Shown: positions 13,201 through 24,765, counted from the first letter of the stretch. The stretch is DNA of 64,000 bases from Parus major (GCF_001522545.3 NC_031776.1:34870248-34934247), one strand, 5' to 3'. A program made the numbers and translations. The notes: generated from the letters alone by a model not told the origin.

Positions 13201-16200
13201 GGGAGATAAGAGTCAAAATAACAAAACTCAAAGGATCAGACATGCAACAACATTGGAGTCCAAAACCAGGTTGCCCCATCATTTAAATTCTGAAACCATT
13301 TGAAATAAGAGGGTGGAAATTTCCACATAAAGCATCTTCCAAGCCAAAGCCACAACAGGACAGTGGAGACAACTGTTCTTTTATTTCTGACACAGCCCAA
13401 GACATCTCAATTTTCTCATGTTATTCAAATCTAATAAAAGATTAATATCCTTTTAGAATAAAATAATATAAAAGTATCTGAAGATAAACACATAAAAATT
13501 ATTCATCCTGTCTCTGCCTCTCAAAGAGCACACGAACAGAGAAAGTTCAATACATTTTTAAAAAATACATTCTTTAGAAAATATGAACAAGTGAAGATTC
13601 TCTGAGTATATTTGACTTCTAAATAAATTGCTTTCTTTTTTGGAATTGCTGAGAAGGCAGACACTCAGTGAGGTCAATGAGACTTACTGATTGCACAGTG
13701 TTACGGAAAATTAGGCTACTTATTTGGGAACTAAAAATGGATGTTAAGAGCATTGAGTGAAGTCACACTTTTGAGCATTTTGGAGCTGGCCTACATTTTT
13801 AAAGAAAACTTTGAGACTTTGAGCAATAACTTTTTGGAAGAACCAGATATTTATGATGTCCTTTTTAGCAATTAAAGGCAATTCACAGAACTGAAAAGAT
13901 TATTTGGGCAGGGGTGGGGGTGGCTTCAATTCCTGTAAGGAGACATCAATTTGCAATCAACTCCACTTAATTGGGGTGCTCCCAATCCTTACCAGTTTTG
14001 ACTCTGAGGTATTTAAAGGACAAGGAGAGCGTCCCCAGGATGGTATTTGATTCCCACCTATATGTCAGGATAAAAAATGATGGAAAAGAAACAACTTAAA
14101 GAGGAAGCATGAAGAAAAAGGCATCAAAAAAAACCACTTTCTTTTATTAGTGTGATTGTTCAAATCCAAATTTGAACAAAAGTCTCCAAAAGTCGTTCCC
14201 ATTTATTTTGTCCAGGCCAATTTATCTCCAAAGTTTTTGCCCATCCAAGTGTCAGCAAGAAGCTGAGATGTTCATGCTGTTTAATTCTTTGATGTCCACA
14301 ACAATAAAATGACCAAATAATAATAAAAACTTCCTTCTCTCCACTGCACCCCCCCCAAAAAAAAATAAAAATAAAAATGAATGTTTGAAATGGCCATTTC
14401 AAACTGAAACAACTGCTATTGCTATCAATTTAAGTAATCACTTTCCCAGCTGACAGATGCAAAGCTCTCCCTTCAGATAATGACTTTTCCAGCTGACAAG
14501 AGTCAGGGAACAGGAAGTGTATGTGGGGATAAGTGTTTGGGAATTAGAGGACAGCCAAAGTTTGTGGCTACCTGTATTATCTACGGGAGGTTATTTTACT
14601 TCTACTGGCACATTTTTATCTGAAATCAGCATAAATGAATCTTTAAAAATGGTTAGGGCAGCAGAATACTTTTTTTACAATACTAGGCAATTTTAAAAGT
14701 TTTTTTGTTCTTTACTGCTTGAGATTAAACTCATTCCATAAGGCAGGAGCTGCAGTTTTCACCAGAGCTGTCACAGGGCAAGGAGAAAATGGTACATGTT
14801 GTTTGTTTCTGTCTGCACTCCAGCCAAACCTGTTCCCTGATTTCCAGCAGGGTTGGAAATGCAAATGCCTGCTGACTAAAATAAATAAGAATCTTTTTTG
14901 AGACATGTCCCAGGTCAAGAGCTGGCCAACTGAGCTACATTCATACCCCTCACTGTCCTGTGCAGTGTTAAGGAGGTTACTCCCAGTTTGCAAAAGGAGA
15001 ACCTCAAGGTTTATCCAACACTTGGGGTATTTTTGCATGCCCTAAATCATCAGTGCTGTCAGATGTGGGTCCAAATATGTAAATAATCAGTCAGTCCCTA
15101 AATGATTCCTCAGCTGAGCTCTTAGAGACCACCTGTCCAAGATGGGTGCTCTCACTCACCTGTCCATGCCAGAGAGGACACACCATGTCCATGGGAGAGA
15201 AAAATGTGTTTAATTCTCTGTGCAGCAGGAAAGGAGAGGCCACGTCAAACCCCTCCCTGGAGCTGCCAGGAGAAAAACACTGAAAATCTGATGGCAGTTC
15301 CATGATCCAGCTTTTTCCTGTGGGCCAACATGTCAGACACCACTAAGTTGTCCTAAACCTCCATTCTACGTTAAAATAACTCTGCTGGGCTGTCATCATA
15401 AAAAGTTATAACCCAACATCAAACTTTAGCTTTTACCAGGAAAGGGAAGGCTGAGGAACTTTACAAGTCTGTAAAAGGATCACCATAGGCCAGCACGTAT
15501 GACTGTCAACTGATATGAAATGAGATATTCCTATTCATGATGACAGACTGAAATTTTAATTGGGTTTGACCAAATCAGAAGCAAATATCGTGGGGGTTTT
15601 AATCTTGTGTTCCCTATCCATATTAATATAATAAAATATATTAATATTGTGAAAAACAAGAAATGCCAAAAAAGAAAAAAACCCCACCAATTTTATAAAG
15701 AAATAAAAGAATAAAATTATTGAGCAGCTGTATCAGTCTTCATGTGAATGATACCCCAAAACTACAAGAGCAGTTATCAGTTCTTCAATTTAACTCTTAC
15801 CTTATTATGTCTGTTTCTATTTCTTATCTCCAGATAAAATTTGCTTTTTCAAGTCAAACTTCCTACAGTCATAATAATAAATGGAACATGAGGCTTGGAC
15901 TCAGTGTCTCTGTTTTTTCTCTTCTTCTTTCACTGGAGGTATCAAACAGGGCACATGAGAAAAGTAACACAACACAGAGGATGGAATGGAAATGAACTAT
16001 TAAAGTCATGATAAGAACTAGAGAGGGAGACTCTGGAATATGTGTGGAGTGAAATATGATCTCTTGAAAGAGTATATGTGAAGAAAAAGGCAGCATGCAA
16101 AAGTAGCAGCATTACATGTTCATACTCCATGCTCCTTCCTTGTGAGACTCTGCCACATCTCAGCCCAAAATTTTACTTCTATTTGTGTACCTTTAGCATA

Positions 16201-16316
16201 GTTTTTTTTAGACAAAAATAGGGTTTTTTATTAATAACAGCAAGGAGAAAGGAGAAGTGATTGTGGAAAGATATGGAGTTTCACATATGAAAAAATGAAT
16301 GGAAAATGGAAAATAT
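10217..16316. other. Unique non-coding sequence, no gene seen
   Basis: About 6 kb without any recognisable CR1. The stretch at 11430-12060 is more G+C-rich and gives overlapping frames on both strands (up to 155 codons), none with a recognisable family. There is a C-run/A-run low-complexity patch at 14349-14388 (eight C, then A-rich with interspersed T). One conserved-looking block at 12960-13175 is listed separately. Confidence 0.55.
12960..13175. promoter_or_regulatory. Candidate conserved non-coding element
   Basis: Repeat-free AT-rich text with CpGs in otherwise AT-rich context (gcacggttcg, ttacgaatt, ataacggt). It has a Hox/Cdx-like TTTAATAAAA (13057-13066) and an inverted repeat with 7-bp arms, GTTCATT/AATGAAC, at 13152-13169 with a 4-nt centre. 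No open frame of interest. A regulatory role is inference. Confidence 0.27.
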
Positions 16317-16450
16317 GCTGGAGTCCCCATCCCTGGAGGTGTTTGAGGAATGACTGGATGTGGCATTCAGTGCTCTGGTGGGGATCTGTCACAGCTTGGA
16401 CTTGATGATCTTGAAGGTCTTTCTCAATCTTAATGATTCTGTGATTCTGG
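16317..16450 (+). mobile_element. CR1: CR1 fragment, 3' end
   Basis: Sense-strand CR1 3' end: gtccccatccctggaggtgt, then acttgatgatcttgaaggtc, then the terminal taatgattctgtgattctg, which is the characteristic ATTCTGTG octamer at the CR1 3' terminus. The 5' side is truncated. A minus-strand frame crossing it (16231-16590) is an artefact of the repeat. Confidence 0.92.
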
Positions 16451-17100
16451 AAAAGACCAACCCCAGTCTTCCACAGAATCCCCCAAATGTGGAAAGTCTG
16501 TTTCCTCATTAAACAAAACTCCTTATTGAAGCGTGGGGGAGGTCTCACAGCACACACTGAGGACAGAAAAAGTAATCCAAAGCTCCACATATTGTTTTAT
16601 TTACTCTTTAAAAAATTAAACTCCATTGCAAAGCTGCTTTGGCCTCACACCCATGGCATCACACTCTATTACTTCCCTTTGAAACACATCTACTAAACTT
16701 TAAAAGCCTATCCCTCCAAAAGCAGAGGCCATACAAATACTTAAGGGGTTAATAAACTCTTCCAGTACACCAAAATCACAAGTTTTATGCCTCAACCCTG
16801 AAGAGCTGGAGCTCCTAGGAGAGGAGTAATTGCATTGTAGTAATGTTAAGGTTTGATTTAGGTTTCTCCATGGGCAGGATGAAGTGTGTCTTACTCCTCA
16901 GGTGTGAGACTTGGCCACTCTGCCTTTTGCAATATATTATCCCAACACTGTCAGAAAATGCTCAGCAGAGCCAGTTCTTACTAAACTGGGTGTGTTATAA
17001 ATCCAGGGGAAGGAGGGGATTTCTTATGCCAACAATGCTTCTCAACCTTTACCTTATTACCACACTTCTTGGCAGCTCCAAGATAAAAATCTTTTAAGCT

Positions 17101-17137
17101 CTTTTTTTCTATTTTTTTTTTTTATTTTTTTTTTTTA
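17101..17137. repeat. T-rich low-complexity tract
   Basis: Nearly uninterrupted T for 37 bp with a few A, C. It does not adjoin any recognisable retrotransposon. Confidence 0.9.
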
Positions 17138-17159
17138 TACTGCTTGTGTGTGAAATCTC

Positions 17160-17290
17160 AGATAACAGAGCCAAACACAGGGAAAGTTCAGGGCGGTTTT
17201 ATGACTCGCTTTTATCAAAAAATTTGATGTCCGAAGCCTGAACGCACAAATTCGTGGCTGTGGGATGAGGTCAGTGAAACCACACCCATT
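17160..17290. promoter_or_regulatory. Candidate conserved non-coding element (weak)
   Basis: Directly after the T-tract lies repeat-free sequence with several CpGs, GTTTTATGACTCGC and CTTTTATC (posterior-Hox/Cdx-like TTTAT cores), and a short AAAAAATTTGATGTCCG stretch. Support is by appearance only. Confidence 0.2.
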
Positions 17291-20200
17291 CCCTCGACAG
17301 ACCTTCCTTCTCCTTTAGTGGACAGTTTTACGTGGGCTACAGAAATATGCCCTGGATGAGGAGGAGCACTTGCCCCTGGATTGGATGCAGTGCCAAGTAA
17401 GTCAGGAATTCTCTACGTGGCGGATTTCAGCTCTGTGTGTGCTCGAGACACATTATCTGTGAGTTCTGGAGGTGAAGTCCCTCTCTAATGAAATTCAGCT
17501 GAGCAGAAACAGCCTAGAAACACCAGCAGGAAGGCCGAGGGAGAATGACAAGACAGGTTTGGCACAGAGGGATGCATGAAACAAAATAACCTCAGTGAAG
17601 ATTTCCAGAGGAAAAAAAATGTGGATTGTCTTGTAAGAGGGAAAGTGTGTGACACGAGGAACGGGGAGGAATGGCAAACACATGTCAAGCAGCACATTTT
17701 ATTTACCTTTCATTAGCATGTCTTCCTAGGAGAAGGTTAAATACTCCAGGAGAGGGATGGGATTTTTCTTATGTTAACTAATCCAGACAAAAGTGAACGG
17801 AGATTTGCTTTCTTCAGCATTCATTGATATTAATTGCTTTATTGAACTAGCTGTGGGAACATGGATTTCCCAATGCCAGCATAAAGGATCATTATTTATA
17901 AGCTAACTGATCCCACAAATTCTACACTTAGCTCAACATTTCCTTTGGAAATGCTGTAAGAATCTTTTTAAAAGTCATTATATTTCATACTTTACACTAA
18001 GGCACACCAGCTAAATGATACAGGTTTTCCAGGAGAAGGAAAACAAGTTTTTAAGGCTCACATAACAGGCTCCAAATCAGCTCTGAAATGCTGCATATCA
18101 TTACATTTTCCCTCCCTTTAGTTTTCATTCTGTCCCTTTTCCCCTGACTTACAGGTGTCCTTAGTTACAGCCATCAGCAAAAACAAAACACACATGCAGG
18201 CTATAAGTCTGTATTTGTGTACTAATTCATAAGAGTAAAATATCTTCAGTTGCTCCTTCCAATTTCCTTTCCCTGTTCAATTCATAATTGTGCTGCAGTA
18301 TATTGGGCTTAAGCTTTCAGGAACTTTACTTTGTCCCAAAAGGTTGCTTAGATGGAGACCTGAAAACGTGAATTCTGGCTTCAAGGGAAGACATTTAGCA
18401 GCAGAGGATCCAAAGCACTGTAAAAGCAACTAAATAAACACTGAAACCTTTTCAAAGCACTAAGTTTTCACTGAAGCCCTTTGCAGATAGATATGGATGG
18501 CTCAGCCCATCAGAGTTCATGCAAAAAATATACCAGGAAGTTCATAAATTTGAAAGAGAAGCCAGGAATGAATGTTAAGTTCTTTTGTTCCAATATATCG
18601 TAACAATGCTTACAGCATTGCTGCAGTTAAGCTCAACTTTTCCATTCAAAGACCAATTTTGGGGCTTTATGTGCTGGTTTAAATCATAGCTGAGCTAAAC
18701 ATGGTATGCAAATTGCAGTGATAAATGTTTGTTTTACTTATATTCCTTCCTCTTTATATCACAGTCAGAATCCTTCACCAAAGCCCCCAAAAGCAATCAT
18801 TTTTGGCATAGTTTAGATGCCAAATTTGCAAGTTACAAAGGAAGAATGAAGATATACTTTATAGTTCAATCCTTTTTTCTCTGTCAGAGAGAGAAAAAGC
18901 ACTTTAAATGGCCTGAAAAGAAGATAAGTATCCTTGGAGAAGACACACTTGGCTAGAAAGATCTTATTATTGCACAAAAGTAGGTTAAAGCAAATCCAAA
19001 GATGAGGAAACGTTTTGCCAGGGATTAGAAAAATTCCAGGATGCTGAACCTACATTTGAGGATCCTTGGCCAGGTGAGATGCTTAGAGGTTTGCCTTATT
19101 AATGCAAAAAGGATTATTAAAAATAGATAATTTACACAGATATTATTGACAATCTGTGTAGGAAAAGAGCCTCGTGGTTGTGTTCATAACCAAAGCATGG
19201 ACGTGATAAACCTTGGCTAAAAGAAGTTGGCTCCAAACTCTTCAGCAGAATAAAGTGAACGACAAGTGAAGACAAACATTTCCATTCTTAACCAAAGTGT
19301 CCATCAAGTTTCTAGTAAAGGAACCAGTTTGGAGGATGGAATTTCCCAACTTTGCAGTTTTCAGCACCTTCAGAAGGAAGGACTTGTCCACATAGGATGT
19401 GATATGTTGTGACATGTCAGTGACCAGAACTTGAGTGGGGAAAAAAAAAGATCTTGGAGGGCTTTCAGACAGAGGAGGATCCTGTAGGCACAAAGCAAAG
19501 TATCCAAAAATTACCACAAATCCAAAATTCCTAGAAATCCAAAATATGAAACAAAATTTTGAGTTTTCTTATTAAGATATTTCATGTTAGACTATTACCA
19601 CAAAGGAAAGGAAGCACTAAGGGATCCTCTTCTGTGTCATTTCCAAGACAGCATTTTTTAGCTCTTTCCTGTGCTCCCATTGCTGTTCCCTTTGCAGAAC
19701 ATTTCAAGGTTTTGGAATCCATTAAATTAGAGATTTAATTGAGTTTATGATGCCAATACATGGCTTAGTTTGGTATTATTTGTATGTACATGTGCAAGTG
19801 TGCACAAACACATTGTAAACTTGGACCCAAGGCTTGCAGAGGTGGAACTGGTCACACTTTGTGTTCAAAGGAAAACCTAAGAAAAAAAATAAAAAAAAAA
19901 TCTTTACATCTTTTACTTGAATTGGGCTGGCATGGAAAATCATGTTCATATTGTACTCATTTGTGGTCTGCTTCTCAGGAATTTTAACAGATGACAATTC
20001 AAAGATAAATTTGCTTTAAAAATAAATGATGAAAAATAACTGGCTTCCCGGCTCTTATTTCATAATCTCGAAAGTATGTTCAGATTTATATAATTAAAGT
20101 AGAAAATAGAAGTCTAAAAATGAAACCCAGTTTTGCATTAGAGCAGCCGGAATTAATAGGATTCTTCTTCCAATTCCTTTGTTTTCTGCTGTAGAACCAA

Positions 20201-20534
20201 ACTCCACCATGAGTGGGGAAACCTGGAATTCTGACCTGCTCAGGTTGTGATTGATGTCAAGGCCCATTAAAACATAAACATCCTCACAGCTGGGCATGAG
20301 CTTTACTGAGCTAAAGCCCAATGCTGGGGCACTTAGGAACAATTTTTTTCCACCTATGTATGAATTGTGGCTTTTAGCACTCATTCCCTCCTGTAATTGA
20401 GATAAAAAAAAAGATAAGACTAATTTTCTTTCTTCATGAGGCAATAAATTGGAAGCTGAGGGTGTTATTCTGTAACCCAAAAATAGTAAAAAAGGACCAA
20501 AAGAGCTCAAATACGATCCTGAGGGAAGTGAGCA

Positions 20535-20764
20535 GGAATCCAGCTCTGGGGTCCCCAGCACAGGAGGGATCTGGAGCTGCTGGAACATCCAGAGGAGGCA
20601 CCAGGATGAGCAGAGCGATGGAGCAGCTCTGCTGGGAGAGCTGGGATTGTTCAGCCAGGAAAGAGAAATTCTGGGGTGAAGGGAGCCTGTAAGAAAGGTG
20701 GGGAGAGGCAATTTACAAGGGGCTGGAGGGACAGGAAAGGGAGGATGGCTTCAAACTGATAAAG
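20535..20764 (+). mobile_element. CR1: CR1 fragment, internal 3' region
   Basis: Sense-strand wording from upstream of the usual CR1 3' end: ccagctctggggtccccagc, then gagcagctctgctggg, then gggattgttcagccaggaaa, then tacaaggggctgg and gatggcttcaaactga. It is truncated on the 3' side before the terminal region. The 205-codon minus-strand frame at 20094-20711 is mostly an antisense reading of this repeat plus flank and is not a gene. Confidence 0.9.
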
Positions 20765-21349
20765 AGTTTAGACTTCCCCCTGCCACTCCCCTCATCCATA
20801 CTTACATCACATCTGGTCCAAGGCCATTTTTTCCCATTTTTCCATATCTGTGACTTCCACGTGGTGATGAGAAATCAGCTTCCTTGAGAGATGAACATGT
20901 TTATTGGCACCTATCTTAGAATAATTGAGACCTGTTAAAAGGAATAGAAATCTTGATACACAACATGAATATAACATGATTGGCTGGATGATCTGCAAAT
21001 CTAAGTCACCACTCATTCTTTGTCACGTTTAATATTGTGTCTAGTTTTTCACTAAATTATTTGAGTCAGGTTCCCTGCCTTCATGTGTGTTTTTGGAGGT
21101 TTTACCACATAGGATTCTGACATAAAGTATAGTCTTGGGATTGCCAGAAATTTAGTTAATAAAAACAATAATAAAGCAAAACAATTCCTTGTGGTAGGCT
21201 AATCTTTTAAGCTGTAAAAGCCTGGATTGATTTCTGAGTACTATCTCATCTCTGGTGGATGAGGGGGATTGAACAGATTCTGGACACCAAAAGTAAAGAC
21301 TGAAACTGAAAACTCTTCATTATCTTGCCAAGCACAGTGGAATTCCAGT
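20765..21349. other. Unique spacer between two CR1 fragments
   Basis: 585 bp of AT-rich unique sequence between a plus and a minus CR1. No gene, RNA or repeat was recognised. Confidence 0.6.
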
Positions 21350-21707
21350 ACATGGAATCACTCAGTGGTGGGGGTTAGAAATGTCCCTAAAGGTCATCTA
21401 CTCCCCCTACAATCTAAAGCAACACTTTCCACTATGCCAGGGTGCTCCAAGCCCTTTCCAGCCTGGCTTTGGACACTGCCAGGGATCCAGGGCCAGCTTC
21501 TCTGGGTGGTTTGTTCCCTCAAAGGGAAGAATTCCTTTTATATCCTATTTATCCCATTCCTTCCCTTCCATATCCCATTTATCCCTCTCAGCTTTTCCTC
21601 AGCAGAGGTGTTTCACCCCTCTAATCATCTCCTTGTCCCTCCTTGGAGCCCTCTCCAGCAGATCCATGTCTTTCCTGAGGACCCCAGAGCTGGACACAGC
21701 AGCACAT
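21350..21707 (-). mobile_element. CR1: CR1 fragment with internal tandem duplication
   Basis: Antisense CR1: atgtccctaaaggtcatcta, then gggtgctccaagccctttcc, then ccagggatccagggccagct. It then reaches further upstream CR1 text (ttggagccctctccagcaga, cccagagctggacacagcag). Inside it, at about 21540-21600, a roughly 30-bp unit (tatcctatttatcccattcc and tatcccatttatccctctca starts) is present twice in tandem. Confidence 0.9.
21540..21600. repeat. Two-copy tandem duplication inside CR1
   Basis: Two adjacent units of about 30 bp, each containing ATCC(T/C)ATTTATCCC, account for extra length in this CR1 copy. Such slippage duplications are common in degenerate repeats. Confidence 0.75.
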
Positions 21708-22517
21708 TAAATTGTAGCATTAAGTTCAAAAGGCCATATCAAATTGGAGAAAAGACTTAAAATTCCCATTTAATTAAAGAATTAAAAATACAGCTTTTAT
21801 GGTTAGTTAGGAATTACCAGGGTGTTAAATGCAGAACTGGAGATTTTCTGTTAAGGCAACAACACTGTAGGACAGTTCCAAAAACCAGAATCCTAAATGT
21901 TCTGATACTGTAGAAAAAGGATGCAAAACACCTCAGGAAGCCTATGGCTACAACTGGAAATAAAGTGGAATATCCTTCTGCATTCCTTGATCTTGATAAT
22001 ACTTGATGCAACCATAGTGCTTTAAACAGTCATTAAATAACCAGGTTAAAAAAGATGTGGACAAATTGGAGACAGATTAAAAGAGAAGAGTGGGAATAAT
22101 AAATATCTAGAAAATCAGAATTTCAAGGGAAAAAATAAAAGGGAGGGAATTAGAATTGTTTGCTCTATAAAAGAAGGGTCTGGGGTAAGATATAGAAGGA
22201 ATAAAAATGAAAACCAAAAATAAAAAACCCTCTGGCTATTTCCTTTGGTGAAATTTCAGGGGAAAATAAAAAAATAAGTATTTGGTTGTATGGAAAACAT
22301 CCCTTGAAAATGAGAAACATTTTATGCAATTTCATTAGGATTTACACCCTTTAATGTGAGATAGACTTAAAATCTATTTTTAACCAAAGAATCTTATTAA
22401 AGTAAGAAGATTGCCTGGTTTACTACTTGTAGTTGTTTCAAGCAGTGGTGGCTGATGATACTCTTTATAAACAATAGGGAATAAATTTAAACAAGCTAAA
22501 AGATGTTTAATGTAAAA

Positions 22518-22586
22518 AAACTGCAGCTTGAGAAAAAATATGTTGTTGTGGATTGCATATTTTACATGCAATTTATGCTGCAGTTT
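22518..22586. promoter_or_regulatory. Nested inverted repeat with paired octamer-like cores
   Basis: Outer arms AAACTGCAGC (22518-22527) and GCTGCAGTTT (22577-22586) are perfect reverse complements. Inside them are inner arms ATTGCAT (22552-22558) and ATGCAAT (22566-22572), also perfect. The inner arms resemble head-to-head POU/octamer-type half sites. The distances between arms are asymmetric (24 nt on the left, 4 nt on the right), so it is a poor hairpin and more likely a protein-binding arrangement, if functional at all. Confidence 0.35.
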
Positions 22587-22742
22587 CTCTTCATTAACCA
22601 CATCTCGCAGATTTTTCAAAGCACCAGCATGAATATTATTAACATGTGTTAAAAATGTGTTTAAAATAATGTATAAAGCTCTGTGTTTAAAGCAAAACTT
22701 TAGGTGTAATGAACAAGGGTGTCTGTATTTTATATATTGGTT

Positions 22743-22760
22743 TGTGTGTGTGTGTGTGTG
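22743..22760. repeat. (TG)9 microsatellite
   Basis: Nine perfect TG units. Confidence 0.95.
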
Positions 22761-24039
22761 ATGCATAACCCAGAATTTGTGTGCACAAATGCACATATAT
22801 ATTGCTCGTGTTTTAATTAAACTGAACTAGACCTTAACAAGAACATCTAATTCATAATTCTCTCATTCTGTTCTATAGATTCTTATTAGTTAAAGCAGAT
22901 ACAATCCATTCTGGAATGTGACATATAGAAATTACCAGCATCTCCTTTTTCTGTATTCCTTTCCATACCATTGGTTTCCTTTTACTACAGGAATCTCAGG
23001 GAATAACTTGGAGCTTTCAGTTTTAATCTGCACTACATCCCCTTTGTATCCATCTTCCAAAATTGCTTTTGGTAGCCTGGTATTGATAGAAATCATTGAT
23101 AATGGCAGACACAGGTCTTGAAAATGACAAAACCTAAGAATTTGAAGTCTGAGCAACCAACAGTACCTTTAATTTTTGGTCTTCGCTTCATGCCTAATGC
23201 TGAGGCTGTCAGGGGTGAAGCCTCAGAAAGGTTCTGGTTTAAACAATCCTGGCTGATTCCTCAGGCCAAGAATATGTCCTGCTGCCTGGACAATGCTGAA
23301 TAAAGGAGAGCATTGCCAGTGGATGTGTGCTGTGCCAGAGCCACTGGAGTCAACACAGGTTTGAGGAAATCAGAAGTATTAATTGGCCCTGTGAAAGTTA
23401 TTACAAATTAGAATTAATTCCGTGGGTTTATGCCTCAATGTGATCAGGTAATTCACCCACACAAGAGGGTCCTATAGTGCCCCTGGGGATGTGGGACAAG
23501 ACTTTTTGCACCAAGATTTCCGTGCCACATGTTGGAGTTGCCTCCTGCCTGTTGCACTGCATTTTCCCTAAGCATGGAACAGACACGATCCCTGCCTCCC
23601 GAGCTTTTCACAATACCCAAATATATCTCACTGCCAAGGCAGAGACGTCACCAAAGCTCCCACCAAATCACAAGAACAGCAGATAGATTTATCTTCCCTC
23701 ACCTTGCTCAAGAACCTCGGGTGCCTTTGCTTCTGGTGAATGTTATTTCCACAGCTGCGCATTTCTGCCCTTTACATCAGGCTGTGTTAACCAACAAGAA
23801 GATAACAGCTAAAAATAGTGAGTTTCTCTCCTCCACCAGCCAGCAGCCAAGTCTCTGAGGTCGATATGCAACCCCAAATCCTCGGACTAAAAGTTAAGGC
23901 AGCCCTTCCCTGGGGAAAAGCTAACTTCATTTCTAAAACACATTTTGATTTCCTTTTTCTAATCTCTCCGTAGCCTTTTTACACTGCTGCGTGCTTTAAT
24001 TTTGCTTTCAGTCAGAAGTTTAAAAACTTTAGCTTCTAA

Positions 24040-24765
24040 TAACTGGAAAAAAATGGTTATTTAAAGATAACTGCAACTTGCTTAACATGCCAGACTATCA
24101 TATGCTCGCTGCTTTGAAGCTGCAAATTAATGACGAGCAGGAACAGTGACTATCTTTCAGAGGAAACTGACCTCTTTCTAATGGCTCATCGCTAATGTCA
24201 TCTGTCTGCTGCATCTCATTATGGGAATTTCACGGAGTAAGAAAGTATCTTAAGGCTGTGCACAAATAAAAAGGACCTTCTAGTATTGAGCACTTCGAAA
24301 ATTTTTGATCTCTCAAAATACCTTCCTTAGATACTGGTTTCCCCTTTTGTGCATGGCACGCTGCTTATGTCATCTATTCTCTGTGACTAATTATGTTAAT
24401 TTTGTGCCATAAAAGTAACTGAAGGCTGTTAAGGAATAAAAGCTTTTGAGTGGCCTTATTTCATAAACACCCCTTTTGAACAAGGCGCATTTAGTCATAT
24501 TTGCAGTAACAGAAAGAGTCTTGTGCTAAAAATACAACAAAGGCTCTTGAATATGGCCATTTATTCCTACTTTATTAGGTAATTTATGAAAAGTATGAAG
24601 GGAAGCCTTTTTGTTACTATAATTTGCATAAAGCTGGTGCCCCATTAATGAGATAACTTCCTGCCTTTTGTGTACCACCAGCTGGAAATAGAAATATAGG
24701 AACTTTTCTGTCTCCCAATTACTTAACCTGCTGAGTTCAGAGTTGGAAAGTAAACAGGATTCATA
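24040..24765. promoter_or_regulatory. Dense conserved-element-like block (candidate enhancer)
   Basis: About 725 bp of repeat-free sequence with an unusually dense set of homeodomain and POU-type cores. These include AATTAATGA (24125-24133), AATTATGTTAAT near 24390, GTAATTTATG near 24580, ATTTGCATAA near 24623 and CATTAATGAG near 24643. Two copies of ATGTCATCT lie at 24195-24203 and 24367-24375. No open frame covers it. Part of it is a diverged tandem duplication, described separately. This is the strongest regulatory candidate in the window. Conservation is inferred from appearance and not measured. Confidence 0.42.
24171..24447 (+). repeat. Diverged tandem duplication, two units at 170-172 bp offset
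   Basis: Unit 1 (24171-24275) and unit 2 (24341-24447) align by eye at a nearly constant offset. Shared words in the same order are ATGGC (24181/24353), ATGTCATCT (24195/24367), ATTATG, AATTT, AAAGTA (24242/24412), AAGGCTGT (24252/24422) and AATAAAA. My hand count is about 67 matches in about 99 aligned positions, with a total of about 4 gap positions. Neither unit is CR1 or simple sequence. Further, weaker copies may lie downstream to about 24760. Confidence 0.6.

Larger units (their letters stand above)
16451..20534. other. Unique non-coding sequence, no gene seen
   Basis: AT-rich unique sequence with a poly-T tract at 17101-17137 and a conserved-looking block at 17160-17290 (both listed). 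Around 17820-17850 there are additional homeodomain-like cores (gatattaattgctttattga). No coding region can be supported. Confidence 0.55.
21708..24039. other. Unique non-coding sequence with a nested palindrome and (TG)9
   Basis: No CR1 and no supported gene. A 138-codon minus-strand frame (22380-22796) spans the nested inverted repeat and the TG repeat and shows no domain. The part at 23350-23900 is moderately G+C-richer but has no CpG cluster. Confidence 0.5.

Noticed and set aside
20094..20711. Longest open frame, about 205 codons on the minus strand
   Set aside because: It reads largely through the antisense strand of a CR1 fragment (20535-20764) plus unrelated flank and shows no domain.
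22552..22572. Possible microRNA hairpin at the nested palindrome
   Set aside because: The arms are only 7 and 10 bp with very unequal spacers (24 and 4 nt), which does not give a precursor-like stem.
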